A program made the translations under genes and the position numbers. The notes beneath the pieces are model-generated. The model did no database searches and was not told where the DNA came from. It worked only from the letters and a program-made list of their open reading frames with translations. Below are positions 7,790 to 16,221 of a DNA stretch of 64,000 nucleotides, in pieces. Source of the stretch: Phaeodactylibacter luteus (GTDB lineage Bacteria; Bacteroidota; Bacteroidia; Chitinophagales; Saprospiraceae); NCBI RefSeq assembly GCF_007993045.1, contig NZ_VOOR01000031.1:1-64000 (forward strand), written 5' to 3'. Each line of letters begins with the position of its first letter. Position 1 is the stretch's first letter.

Positions 7790-10642
7790 TTATTTCAATA
7801 GCGGAATGACTACGGCAAACAGGCCAGGCTCGTCAATAATCCGTACCGGAGGGGCAGCAAGCAGCTGATAACGGCGTACCAAGCTTTGCAGCCCAAACCG
7901 GGTGGAAGGCTCAGCAGTCAGCTTTGGCTGTTTATTGTTGCTGACCTGTATTTGGCGGCCTTCTATTTTGATCTCAATTTGCAATGGCCGGGATTTTACG
8001 ATCACATTGTGCTTTACCGCATTTTCTACCAACAACTGCAAAGCCAGCGGCACTATCCGCAGATGCCCTTCGGGCTGCCCCACCATCTTGAGCTCCAGCC
8101 CCCGCCCATAGCGCTGATGCAGCAGAAAGGCATAATCTTCCAAAACCCTCAGCTCTTCGTCAAGCCCGATGAGCGGCTGCTCTCTGTATTGTAAGATATT
8201 CCGGTAAAAATCAGCAAGCCGCCCTACAAAGACGACTGCATCTTGGGGCGACTCTTCGATCACCCCCGCCAAGGTATTGAAGCTATTGAACAGGAAATGG
8301 GGGTTGATCTGGCTTTTTAGGGCTTCATATTGGCTCTCCACTTTTTCCTGATGCAGGGCGGCCAGCCGTTTCTGCCTCGTTTCCCGTAAGCTCACCGCAT
8401 ACCATACGCCCCCACTGATTAAAGCGCCCGCGAGCAGGATAAACCACCACCGCTGCCAAAAGGGCGGAGCAATCGCAAAAGCAAAAGCCGCTTCGGGCTC
8501 TCCATTAAAGGTGCCGTTTTCTGTAGAAGAAACACAAAACCGGTATCTGCCCGGCGGCAGATTGGAATAAAAAGCTTGCTGATCCCTGCTCTCGATCCAT
8601 CCAGGGTCCAGCCCCTCCAATTTGTAGCGGTAGCGTACCTTCTCCGGGCTCGTATACCAAAGCCCCACAAACTCAAAAGCCAGGTTGTTCTCATCGTGCC
8701 GAAGCCGTTTGCGGGGGCGGATATCGGATGGGGAAAGAAATACCGAAACCCGCTTTATAACTGTACTCGGATGGATCGAAAAATCCCCTCCTATGGCCGT
8801 GTAGCGGATGAGCTTTTGCTGAACCCCAAGCCAGGTTGTCCTCCCCTGCCCCTGCCCCACTGCATTTAGGTTGGGGTCTAAGCCTTTTACATCTGCCTCC
8901 TCATCGTAATAAATGAGGTGCTTGCTCACGGGGTCGAGCCGGTCAATACCCGAAGCGTGGATGATGAGGATGTTGCCCAGCGCATCCGTCGCCAGGCTCG
9001 ACACCGCCAGATCCCGTATGCCTTGCCGCATGGCCAAATGGTAAAACCGCTCTCCATCGTACTCAAATATGCCATTGCGTGCCGTACTGAACCAAATATG
9101 GCCGCGCTCATCTTCTGTTATGGAATATACGGCCTGAAAAGACACCGAGTCAGTGCCCTGAAAATTATAAAGCGAGGCTCCGTCCCACATGCTCAACCCT
9201 TCCCCATCTGTGCCCAGCCAAAGACGCCCTTTGCGGTCTGAGAATACGGTATACACAAAGTTGGTGCCCAAGGCAGAATGATGGCCAAACTGCGGGAGCA
9301 GTTGCAAAGGCTGCTGCCCTTTTGCCGGCACCAAACGGTTTACCCCGCCCAAAGTAGCAAGCCAGATTTCGCCACCCTGCCCTGTAATATCCAAAATGCT
9401 TTCATTGGAAAGCCCATCTTCCGCAGTAAGGTGGGCAACGGCAGCCCCTCCATCATCTAGGATATACAGCCCGCTGCCAAAAGTGCCAGCGTAAACTTTG
9501 CCATCAGCTCCATCGTAAAGAGACAGGAAATTGCCGTCTAATATTTTATTGAAATGCTGTCCCTGAGGGGTACGGGTGTACAGCCCTTCCTGACAGCCAA
9601 CCCAGACTTGCCCCTGCCCGGTTTCCATGACCGCCTGTATGGATTGGAATGGCCCCTCTACAAACTCAAACTGCCGGTTGGCTTTGAGCAGCCCGTCTGT
9701 CAGGCTACAAGCCCAAAGGTTGCCTTCCCTGTCTTTCAGCAGATTGCTCACGCGGCTGTCCGCTAATGCACGGCCAGCTGCCTCCGCTTCCAGCTGCCCA
9801 TTCTGCAAATGGTAACGCAGCAGCCCATCTCCTTCTGTCGCAATCCAAAGCTCTAGCCCTCCAAAAAGGGCGAGGCTGTTGATGGGCGCAAATGGCCAAT
9901 GTGCGAGCAGCGGCTCACAAGACCGGCTGCCAAGGTCAAAACGGGCGATCCCCCCACTGTGGGTACCCAGCCAAAGCACCTCGCCCTCCCCCGGCAAAAT
10001 CACCCGGACAATCTCGTCGGGCACCCCTTCCTTCCTTCCAAAATGTTGCAGCCGCTTCTGCCCTTGCTCAAAACGGCAAGCGCTGAGGCCGCCATCTGTC
10101 CCCACCCATGCCGTACCAGACGTATCTACGTGCAGCGTATAAATATCATTCCCGGGCAAGCCATCTGCCTCATCTATATTGTAAAGATGTTGCCCATTGT
10201 GCACATAAAGCCCTTCTCCGTAAGTCGCTATCCAAACTTGCCCGTCCGGGCCATCCGCTATACCGGTCACCGGCACAGCAGGCAGCCCTTCTTCGATATC
10301 CCACAAGGCAAAAACACCTTGGCTTTCACGGTAAACCCGCCCATCAGCATAACCGGCCCAAATCTGCCCCCTGCAAGCTCCAATCGCCGTTACTTTATTG
10401 TCCGTTTCGCTACTAGGCATCACGTACCACTCCGTACGCTGCCCATCAAAACGGCCAAGGCCCTGATCGGTCCCCAGCCAGATGAACCCATCGGGAGCCT
10501 CAAATGCCAGCCGGGGCCCTACCCCCTGAAGCTCCCGCTCCAATGATTGCGGCTTGAATTGAGGGACCTGAGCCTGCAAGACAGGCCAACCGGTCAAAAA
10601 CAGCACCGCACCGATGAGGTAGTAAGGCATAGTTTTTCGCAT
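7790..10642 (-). CDS. Reg_prop/Y_Y_Y two-component sensor with LytS-type histidine kinase
   Basis: This 950-residue sensor has a signal peptide (about 1-24) and then a periplasmic array of at least 11 Reg_prop repeats forming beta-propellers (forms such as IWLGTDQGLGRFDG). A Y_Y_Y domain follows at about 660-735 (YRYKLEGLDPGW...NLPPGRYRF), then one membrane helix (about 740-762). The cytoplasmic His_kinase domain (PF06580 type) has QINPHFLFNSFNTL, carrying the phospho-accepting histidine, and HATPase motifs (LVENAVKHN). The propeller ligand is unknown; polysaccharide-related ligands are common for the family. Unlike classical hybrid systems, the regulator is a separate LytTR protein encoded just downstream. 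Confidence 0.94.
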   Translation of the reverse strand: MRKTMPYYLIGAVLFLTGWPVLQAQVPQFKPQSLERELQGVGPRLAFEAPDGFIWLGTDQGLGRFDGQRTEWYVMPSSETDNKVTAIGACRGQIWAGYADGRVYRESQGVFALWDIEEGLPAVPVTGIADGPDGQVWIATYGEGLYVHNGQHLYNIDEADGLPGNDIYTLHVDTSGTAWVGTDGGLSACRFEQGQKRLQHFGRKEGVPDEIVRVILPGEGEVLWLGTHSGGIARFDLGSRSCEPLLAHWPFAPINSLALFGGLELWIATEGDGLLRYHLQNGQLEAEAAGRALADSRVSNLLKDREGNLWACSLTDGLLKANRQFEFVEGPFQSIQAVMETGQGQVWVGCQEGLYTRTPQGQHFNKILDGNFLSLYDGADGKVYAGTFGSGLYILDDGGAAVAHLTAEDGLSNESILDITGQGGEIWLATLGGVNRLVPAKGQQPLQLLPQFGHHSALGTNFVYTVFSDRKGRLWLGTDGEGLSMWDGASLYNFQGTDSVSFQAVYSITEDERGHIWFSTARNGIFEYDGERFYHLAMRQGIRDLAVSSLATDALGNILIIHASGIDRLDPVSKHLIYYDEEADVKGLDPNLNAVGQGQGRTTWLGVQQKLIRYTAIGGDFSIHPSTVIKRVSVFLSPSDIRPRKRLRHDENNLAFEFVGLWYTSPEKVRYRYKLEGLDPGWIESRDQQAFYSNLPPGRYRFCVSSTENGTFNGEPEAAFAFAIAPPFWQRWWFILLAGALISGGVWYAVSLRETRQKRLAALHQEKVESQYEALKSQINPHFLFNSFNTLAGVIEESPQDAVVFVGRLADFYRNILQYREQPLIGLDEELRVLEDYAFLLHQRYGRGLELKMVGQPEGHLRIVPLALQLLVENAVKHNVIVKSRPLQIEIKIEGRQIQVSNNKQPKLTAEPSTRFGLQSLVRRYQLLAAPPVRIIDEPGLFAVVIPLLK

Positions 10643-10712
10643 ACTTTTCCAGGCTCTCTAGCAACCTCGGCTTCCAAATTACTGCTTCAGCCATGCATAT
10701 CCAAATGCGCCT

Positions 10713-11005
10713 TGGGGCCTTCCCCTGCCTAACAGCAGGGGCCGCTATGCTACGGGGCTCGCTGCCCGCTCGGCCCTATCGGGCTGAGAGCTAGTTAGGA
10801 TTTTGCTTTTGGAGCGAACGCAGCCAAATTTTGCCCTGATCGAGGCGTGATATATTCAAGAATGGGACAAAGGGCCCCATTCTTGAATCCAATAGCCTTA
10901 GCTACGTGACCGAAGAACAACGAAGAGCAGGACAAAATTCGGCAAGAGCAGCCCGAAGGGTAAAATCCTAACCAGCTCTTACACCCCTCCGCAGCGCTAG
11001 TCCGG
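10713..11005 (+). repeat. Family A repeat, copy A2, split by a family C element
   Basis: The left half (10713-10785) and right half (10981-11005) together reconstruct one normal family A core. The join GGGCT + TACACCCC is exactly what is seen uninterrupted in the copy at 51812. The 10643-11026 gap between the histidine kinase and YceI genes contains only this composite and no gene. Confidence 0.8.
10787..10979 (+). repeat. Family C inverted-repeat element, copy C1 (193 bp), nested in A2
   Basis: The termini are 18-bp inverted repeats: AGAGCTAGTTAGGATTTT on the left, and on the right the complement with one difference. Inside, a second inverted pair (GCCAAATTTTGCCCTG facing CAGGACAAAATTCGGC) and a central hairpin (TTCAAGAATGGG/CCCATTCTTGAA) make almost the whole element self-complementary. 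No coding frame is present. A related end is found at 25591, and a TIR variant at 14976. Confidence 0.75.
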
Positions 11006-11026
11006 TCCCAGCTTGGGCTAAGCTCC

Positions 11027-11581
11027 TTACTGTGGGGCCAATGTGCCTTCTACCCGCACAGCAATCTCCTCCGCTATCTTCTGATAGACAATCTTCGGGA
11101 TGCTAATGCCATGCTCTTCTAGCAAAACGGTAAAGTCTGACTTCAAATGGACCCCGGAGCCATCTACCTTTAGCTCGCTCTTGATGATGCGCTCCTGCTC
11201 GATCCCATGTATATTCAGCTTCCCTTTTGCGCGCACAACATAGTCCCCTGGCACAGAAAAATCAACCTCTTCGATAATGCGGCCGCTGAAGGTAGCAACG
11301 GGGTAAACATCGCTTTCCAAGTAGTTCTCATTGAAGTGCTCCCGCTGCAATGGGCTGTTGAACCCCTCAAAACTAGACATCGGTACAGAAAAGGCAAATG
11401 CCCGGGCTTCAGGATCGATGACGCCCCGCAGCGCCTTCGACCGGGCCTCGATCAGCTCAAGGGGCGCATCGCTGCGGAAATAGGCCTCCCCTTCGTTCAA
11501 CAGGTAGCGCTGCGATAGCAGGGCTGCCGGTGCCGACAGGGAAATCATCCATAGCAGTAAGCGTACTTTAAACCACTTCAT
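11027..11581 (-). CDS. YceI family periplasmic protein (distal copy)
   Basis: This is a 184-residue secreted protein with an N-terminal signal peptide (MKWFKVRLLLWMISLSAPAA...LSQ) and a YceI-like lipocalin-type barrel. Signature segments are REHFNENYLESDVYPVATF and GKLNIHGIEQE. YceI proteins bind isoprenoids, including quinone-like ligands, in the periplasm. Its ATG shares one base with the TGA of the DUF5777 gene (TGATG), so the two are translationally coupled. It is the last gene of the six-gene operon that starts at 14839, and is a clear paralog of the YceI gene at 12552. Confidence 0.9.
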   Translation of the reverse strand: MKWFKVRLLLWMISLSAPAALLSQRYLLNEGEAYFRSDAPLELIEARSKALRGVIDPEARAFAFSVPMSSFEGFNSPLQREHFNENYLESDVYPVATFSGRIIEEVDFSVPGDYVVRAKGKLNIHGIEQERIIKSELKVDGSGVHLKSDFTVLLEEHGISIPKIVYQKIAEEIAVRVEGTLAPQ

Positions 11582-12462
11582 CAATCGAATTTTGGTTTCA
11601 CCACCGTAAACACTCTTGATACATTGAAACCGAAGTGAATGCCGCCGTTGCCCCAATCCTCCACCGTCTCAGTTACAAACCCGGGCTCGATCATAGACGT
11701 AGAATTGGTCAGGTGCAACTGGAAAACATGACCGCCGGTCTCAATATCCAGCCCCACAGAAAGAGCATTGCGGAACCCCGGCAGCAGTTGCCCCGGCTGT
11801 ACATAAATATACTCTGCATTGAGGGCCAACCGTTTGGTCAGCTTCACACGGCCTGCGACGGCCAGGGCAAATACATCATGCGCCTCGGCCCTGGTTTTTA
11901 CCAGATTGCGGTGTACTAGCGTTGGAGAGGCCTGAAGGGAGAACCCTTCGCTGAACTTCCGCCCAAGTATGAGCTGAAGGGTGTAGTACATCCGTGAGCT
12001 GAAGTAGTTCTCCCGGTCCGGGTTCGCCCACTTCATGGTTTGTATGGCTGTTGTGCCTAACAAAGCAGCTGAAACCGGCATTACCCTTTTGCCTTTGCTT
12101 TGCCTCAGAAATTTGTACTTCAAAAAACCGTCGTAAGTCTTTTGGTAACTGCTCCGGCCAACGCCCACGGTCAGCTGATCTGTCAGCCCATAATCGCCCC
12201 CAATACGGATAGAAGCGTTGTCTAGCCCAAAAAGCTCATAAGCCCCTCGGTTAAGGGTGCCAAAACGGTGGCTGATCTTGATGTCGAGCACACCTTGAGA
12301 TGTGCTTTCCAAGCTGTGCAAGTTGATGACCCGGTTCGTCTTAAAACTGGCCGCAACATATTCTGTGGTTGGCTCAGGCTCCCCCAATAAAGAGAGCAGA
12401 TCCTCTTCTTGAGCCTGCAAGCTGACTGGCAGAAAGAACAATAAAAACAGGTATGGTCTCAT
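11581..12462 (-). CDS. DUF5777 family outer-membrane beta-barrel protein
   Basis: This 293-residue protein has a signal peptide (MRPYLFLLFFLPVSLQAQ) and many alternating-hydrophobicity strands. It starts with SFKTNRVINLHSLE and continues LDIKISHRFGTLNRGAYELF, the opening signature of DUF5777 barrels. The family is restricted largely to Bacteroidota and has no known function. It lies between two YceI genes in the cytochrome operon and overlaps the following one by 1 nt. I infer an outer-membrane location from the signal peptide and strand pattern. Confidence 0.82.
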   Translation of the reverse strand: MRPYLFLLFFLPVSLQAQEEDLLSLLGEPEPTTEYVAASFKTNRVINLHSLESTSQGVLDIKISHRFGTLNRGAYELFGLDNASIRIGGDYGLTDQLTVGVGRSSYQKTYDGFLKYKFLRQSKGKRVMPVSAALLGTTAIQTMKWANPDRENYFSSRMYYTLQLILGRKFSEGFSLQASPTLVHRNLVKTRAEAHDVFALAVAGRVKLTKRLALNAEYIYVQPGQLLPGFRNALSVGLDIETGGHVFQLHLTNSTSMIEPGFVTETVEDWGNGGIHFGFNVSRVFTVVKPKFD

Positions 12463-12551
12463 AGGATGAAAGTTGCCGCCGGGCGATAGGCCCGGCGGAG
12501 CGTCTTTGAAAAGGTAGTATCCGTTATGCCACTTAGATGTGCTAGGCCAGC

Positions 12552-13112
12552 CTAACGGTTGAGCGGCTGCAGGTTGCAGTCTACCCTTATTTCTAATTCT
12601 TTAGCGATATTCTCCCGCACAACGGAGGGGATTGCTATGCCGTAGTCCTCCACTGCGATCTTAAAGGTGGAAACGGCCTGCACCTGCCCACCTTTAACCG
12701 TAAAAGTGCCATTGGCAGCCACCGGGTTCGTCACCCCATGAATGGTCATATCCCCTTTCACCTCCACAGGATAGGTGCCATCTTTGGCCAGATCTACACT
12801 GCCCCAGTCTGAGAACTGCCCTTTGAAGGTCGCTTTGGGGTAGGTGCCGCTCTCCATATAGTTTTCATTGAAATGCTCTTGCATCAGGGCTTTTTCAAAT
12901 TGAAAAGCTTTGATCAAGACCGCGAACTCAGTCCGCCCGGTCTCTGCATCTACCACGCTCGTGGCTTTGCTGTTGTGCGCCTCGATATCCTCAATGGGCG
13001 TGCTGGAAAAAAAGCTGACTTTGCCTTCACGGGTAAAGTACTTTTGCGCCTGCAAGGCGGGCATAGCCATCAAAAAGGCTGCCGCCGCAATCCAAATTTT
13101 CTGCTTAATCAT
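12552..13112 (-). CDS. YceI family periplasmic protein (proximal copy)
   Basis: This 186-residue secreted YceI-domain protein has signal peptide MIKQKIWIAAAAFLMAMPALQAQ and then KYFTREGKVSFFSSTPIED. The conserved block HFNENYMESGTYPKATFKG and the motif MTIHGVTNPV are typical of YceI. It is about 40% similar by eye to the product of the gene at 11027, indicating duplication within the operon. It is preceded by the OB-fold gene (43 bp gap) and followed by the DUF5777 gene (89 bp gap). Confidence 0.92.
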   Translation of the reverse strand: MIKQKIWIAAAAFLMAMPALQAQKYFTREGKVSFFSSTPIEDIEAHNSKATSVVDAETGRTEFAVLIKAFQFEKALMQEHFNENYMESGTYPKATFKGQFSDWGSVDLAKDGTYPVEVKGDMTIHGVTNPVAANGTFTVKGGQVQAVSTFKIAVEDYGIAIPSVVRENIAKELEIRVDCNLQPLNR

Positions 13113-13155
13113 GTTTTTTGAGTTTTGGTTATGAGCAACGCTAAGCTGCCCTGCT

Positions 13156-13566
13156 TTACATTTTCACACAGCGCACGAGCACCACGTCCATCAACATGCC
13201 CGTACATTTCCCTTTTAGGGTAAGCTTTTGCCCCGGCTCAGGGGAGAAGCCCTCATGATCTGTCAGCTCATCCATTTGGCAGATGACCCCAAACATATCG
13301 CTGCCGCTGTCCAAGGTTATGCTCAGCTGCCCGTTGTTGTCTTTGGATACCTCCCGGACCGTGCCCGAGACAGCCACAACCTTGTCCAGGTACTCTTCGT
13401 TGGCCTGTTGTTCATCTGCTTCGAATGAACCGAAGAGCGCTTCTGCTGAGACCGAAAACTCTGCGGCTGCACGCTCCATGTTTTGGTGCGGCTTATTAAA
13501 TTGGTAGTACCCAATGCCCGCTCCGGCTGCGGCAAGGATCAACACAGCAAAAATCACTTTTTTCAT
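13156..13566 (-). CDS. OB-fold (tRNA_anti-like) exported protein
   Basis: This 136-residue protein has an N-terminal membrane anchor or signal (MKKVIFAVLILAAAGAGIGY). The core matches the OB-fold family called tRNA_anti-like in Bacteroidota: YLDKVVAVSGTVREVSKDNN, then ITLDSGSDMFGVICQM, then PGQKLTLKGKCTGMLMDVVL. The family name is historical and the periplasmic members have no assigned function. It sits third in the cytochrome/YceI operon. Confidence 0.75.
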   Translation of the reverse strand: MKKVIFAVLILAAAGAGIGYYQFNKPHQNMERAAAEFSVSAEALFGSFEADEQQANEEYLDKVVAVSGTVREVSKDNNGQLSITLDSGSDMFGVICQMDELTDHEGFSPEPGQKLTLKGKCTGMLMDVVLVRCVKM

Positions 13567-13667
13567 TACACTAAGGTTTTGGTCGTTCTGTCGACTTGAT
13601 GCGCAGGGCCAGTGTAGCAGTAAAAATGAGCTGTTTCACCCCTGCAATCACCCCAAGCGCATCAGGC

Positions 13668-14042
13668 CTAATTATCAGGGGCGCCGTCAGCAACCCACGC
13701 TTCTATTTTGGCAATGGTACACTCTACCAGCTGCGGTGCCCCTTGTGGCATAGGAGCAAACCCATCTAGCCTGCGGAGCACCCCTATAAGCTGCCCATTC
13801 GTAGCGTATTGCTGAAGGTTGTCATGCCCCTCCAAGGTCACGTTCCCAAAATTTGAGGCCCTGTTGTGGCAGTTCAGGCAGTTATCGGCAATGATAGGGG
13901 CCACCGTTGTGGAATAGGCAACATTAGCTGTGTCACAGCCCGTATCGGGGTAGAGCTCCTCCTCTACATCGTAGTAGCAGCCCTGAAGGCTAAAAAGTAA
14001 CAGGGCTGCAAAAGCGAGCCCCTTGATACAAATCTTTTTCAT
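13668..14042 (-). CDS. Small c-type cytochrome-like lipoprotein
   Basis: This 124-residue lipoprotein has a lipobox ending at Cys22 (SLQGC). One heme-binding motif, CLNCH, lies in PIIADNCLNCHNR, and a later FAPMPQGAP could supply the axial methionine. It is closely similar to the second half of the product of the gene at 14051 (PVLNTNCLGCHN...YTPMPYGA), so it arose by duplication of that domain. The 8-bp gap to the upstream gene indicates co-translation. It is probably an outer-leaflet or periplasmic electron carrier; heme binding is inferred from the motif only. Confidence 0.8.
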   Translation of the reverse strand: MKKICIKGLAFAALLLFSLQGCYYDVEEELYPDTGCDTANVAYSTTVAPIIADNCLNCHNRASNFGNVTLEGHDNLQQYATNGQLIGVLRRLDGFAPMPQGAPQLVECTIAKIEAWVADGAPDN

Positions 14043-14050
14043 AGCATTGT

Positions 14051-14839
14051 TTAGTTGTTGGGGGCGCCAGCTTCAATCCAAGACTGGATCTGGCTGACCG
14101 TACATTCTGGCAAGGGGCTGGCAGCACCATAAGGCATAGGGGTATACCCCGCTGACCATGAGACGACTCCCAAAAGCAGCCCCGACTGTGCAAGTGCAGC
14201 GACATTACCGTGCCCTTCCACAGAGATGCCCGCAGAAGGCGCACTGTTGTTGTGGCAGCCCAGGCAATTCGTATTCAGCACTGGAGCGATCTGAGCAGCG
14301 TAGCTGACCTGCTCCGTATCGCAGCCCCCGGCATCCGGGTCACAAGTTTCATTGGTTGCCCCCTGCATTATCCAACGGGAAATGATGTTGATCTGGTCAG
14401 CGGTCAGACGGCTGTTGGGGACTGGCGGCATCCGGTCATCCGGGTCATTATCCGTAATGACTTCGTACAGGTCGCTCCCATCGAGGTCGTAGGGCTCAAC
14501 ATCTGCAGAATTCACGACGGAGGCATAGGTCGTCAGGTTGACCCCATCCTGGGCAGAAGCCGCATCATGGCAACCACTGAACGCACAGTTGGAGCGCAAG
14601 ATGGGCAAGACATCAAGTTCGAAATAAACGACATCCGGGTCGCAAGGGTCGCCTTGATTAACCGTCGTGTCCGTAGGGTTATCCGTACCGCCGCTGCCCC
14701 CACCACCGTTGCCGGTGGTATCTATAGGGGTAGCCCCGCCCTCGCTCATGGTCATGTCGTGCTGACAGCTGTAAGTACTCAGGATGAGCCCTGAGCCGAA
14801 TACCAAAAAAACTGGAAAATACTTTGTTAGCGCGTGCAT
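14051..14839 (-). CDS. Two-domain c-type cytochrome-like lipoprotein
   Basis: This 262-residue lipoprotein (lipobox Cys25, LSTYSC) has two heme-c-like sites. The first, SNCAFSGCHDA, is an unusual CX4CH spacing with RMPPVPNS as possible axial ligand. The second, NTNCLGCHNN, is a regular CXXCH with TPMPY. A glycine/threonine-rich linker (about 32-60) follows the lipobox. The domain style resembles planctomycete-type cytochrome c domains. It is the first gene of the operon 14839 to 11027. The noncanonical first site could still bind heme, as CX4CH sites are known in some cytochromes. Confidence 0.8.
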   Translation of the reverse strand: MHALTKYFPVFLVFGSGLILSTYSCQHDMTMSEGGATPIDTTGNGGGGSGGTDNPTDTTVNQGDPCDPDVVYFELDVLPILRSNCAFSGCHDAASAQDGVNLTTYASVVNSADVEPYDLDGSDLYEVITDNDPDDRMPPVPNSRLTADQINIISRWIMQGATNETCDPDAGGCDTEQVSYAAQIAPVLNTNCLGCHNNSAPSAGISVEGHGNVAALAQSGLLLGVVSWSAGYTPMPYGAASPLPECTVSQIQSWIEAGAPNN

Positions 14840-14975
14840 AGTTTTTAATTATGATGTAAAAGTAAGCCCCGCATACCCTATCAGCAACAAATAGGTGCTG
14901 AACGGGAAAAAGGAAGGGCTGAAATGGACTTTATGCCATCCTACAGCGTTCTTATTCCGAAACGGCTATGATGTA

Positions 14976-15116
14976 AGAGCGTGTTGGGACTTTAGCCCGA
15001 GCTAAAGGAGCGGTTCTTTAACGAAGAGTAGGCGGAAAAGAACGAAACTTGGGGTGGCAAGGATTTATGGCTTGAGGCACTAATTTTCGACTGGAAGGCC
15101 AAAATCCCAACACGCT
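14976..15116 (+). repeat. Family C-type inverted-repeat element (C2) carrying a truncated family B copy
   Basis: The ends AGCGTGTTGGGACTTT and AAAATCCCAACACGCT are inverted with one mismatch and resemble the family C ends. Between them, 14988-15082 is a 5'-truncated minus-orientation family B element that lacks about 70 bp and one terminal repeat. The 14840-15196 gap between the cytochrome operon and the CDF gene holds only this composite. Confidence 0.65.
14988..15082 (-). repeat. Truncated family B element (B2)
   Basis: The segment matches about 95 bp of the 167-bp family B element in reverse orientation. It includes the TTTAGCCCGAGCTAAA palindrome and one intact terminal repeat ending GGCACTA. 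The other end is missing at the junction with the family C-like left arm. Confidence 0.75.
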
Positions 15117-15196
15117 ATAAGGCAGGCTCGGCAGCCACCGTCCCATTGGCACGGCAACATCCATTAGCTTATTGAAGGCACAGCTAAACAACTGCT

Positions 15197-16195
15197 TTGC
15201 AAACAACAAGCATCCAAAACAACCCAAAGTCTCAGGCACAGGCCACAGCGCTCATGATGGGCCTATTGCTCATGGGCATAAAGTTCTGGGCGTGGTGGGC
15301 CACCAACTCCAATGCGATCCTGACCGATGCATTGGAAAGCATCATCAATGTGGTGGCCGCGGCATTCGGGCTCTACAGCATCTGGCTGGCAGCCCTCCCC
15401 CGCGACCGCAACCACCCTTATGGCCACGGCAAGATCGAATTCATCTCCGCAGGCTTCGAAGGGGCGCTCATTGCCATTGCCGGCATTACCATCATGGGCA
15501 AAGGGGTTTATAACCTCTTTCACCCTCAGCCCATACAACAGCTTACGCTGGGGCTGGCCCTCACGGCAGGTGCTGGGCTGGCCAACTACCTCTTAGGTGT
15601 TTATCTCCAGCGGGCCGGGCGGGAAAATAATGCCCTCATCCTTATCGCGAGCGGCGCCCACCTGAAGTCTGACGCTTATTCCTCAGCCGGGCTCGTGGCC
15701 GGGCTAGGGCTGGTCATGGCCACAGGCATCCCCATGCTGGACAACCTCCTCGCCTTGGGGTTTGGCGCGGTCATACTGATCACTGGCTACCGCCTGGTCC
15801 GTGAGTCCGTCGCTGGCATCATGGACGAAGCCGATTATCAGCTCATAGAGAAGATGGTACAGACCTTGAGGGAGAAAAGGCATACCGGCTGGATCGACAT
15901 ACACAACTTCCGGGTCATCAAATATGGGGCTACATTGCATATCGACTGCCACATGACCCTGCCCTGGTATTATGACCTGGAGCGCGGCCACGATGAGGTA
16001 AAAGCCTTTGAAGAGGTCATGAAGAATGCCTGCTCTGGGCCAGTAGAGCTTTTTGTGCACATCGACCCCTGCGAGCCGCCTGCCAATTGTGCGCTTTGCC
16101 CAGTACAGAATTGTATGTACCGGCAGCAAAAACAGGAAGCGGAAGTCATCTGGACGCTCGACAACATTATGAAGAACCAGAAGCACCAATTGTAA
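15197..16195 (+). CDS. Cation diffusion facilitator (CDF) family transporter
   Basis: This 332-residue CDF protein is predicted to export Zn2+, Fe2+ or a similar ion in exchange for protons. Metal-site motifs are TDALES in helix II and HLKSD in helix V (HxxxD). Six membrane segments span about 20-205, then a cytoplasmic domain carries HxDCH-like residues (ATLHIDCHM). The C-terminal tail has four cysteines in a CX5CX2CX4C pattern, a likely extra metal site. There is no ATG before helix I. The TTG at 15197 is the best start because ATGs at 15254/15257 would cut into the helix. Confidence 0.9.
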   Translation: MQTTSIQNNPKSQAQATALMMGLLLMGIKFWAWWATNSNAILTDALESIINVVAAAFGLYSIWLAALPRDRNHPYGHGKIEFISAGFEGALIAIAGITIMGKGVYNLFHPQPIQQLTLGLALTAGAGLANYLLGVYLQRAGRENNALILIASGAHLKSDAYSSAGLVAGLGLVMATGIPMLDNLLALGFGAVILITGYRLVRESVAGIMDEADYQLIEKMVQTLREKRHTGWIDIHNFRVIKYGATLHIDCHMTLPWYYDLERGHDEVKAFEEVMKNACSGPVELFVHIDPCEPPANCALCPVQNCMYRQQKQEAEVIWTLDNIMKNQKHQL

Positions 16196-16208
16196 GCCCG
16201 CTTTTCAA

Positions 16209-16216
16209 TATCTTTG
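16209..16216 (+). promoter_or_regulatory. Putative -7 box immediately upstream of recF
   Basis: TATCTTTG is an exact TAnnTTTG match located 13 nt after the CDF stop and only 5 nt before the recF ATG. It predicts an essentially leaderless recF transcript independent of the CDF gene. Confidence 0.5.
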
Positions 16217-16221
16217 GCCCA

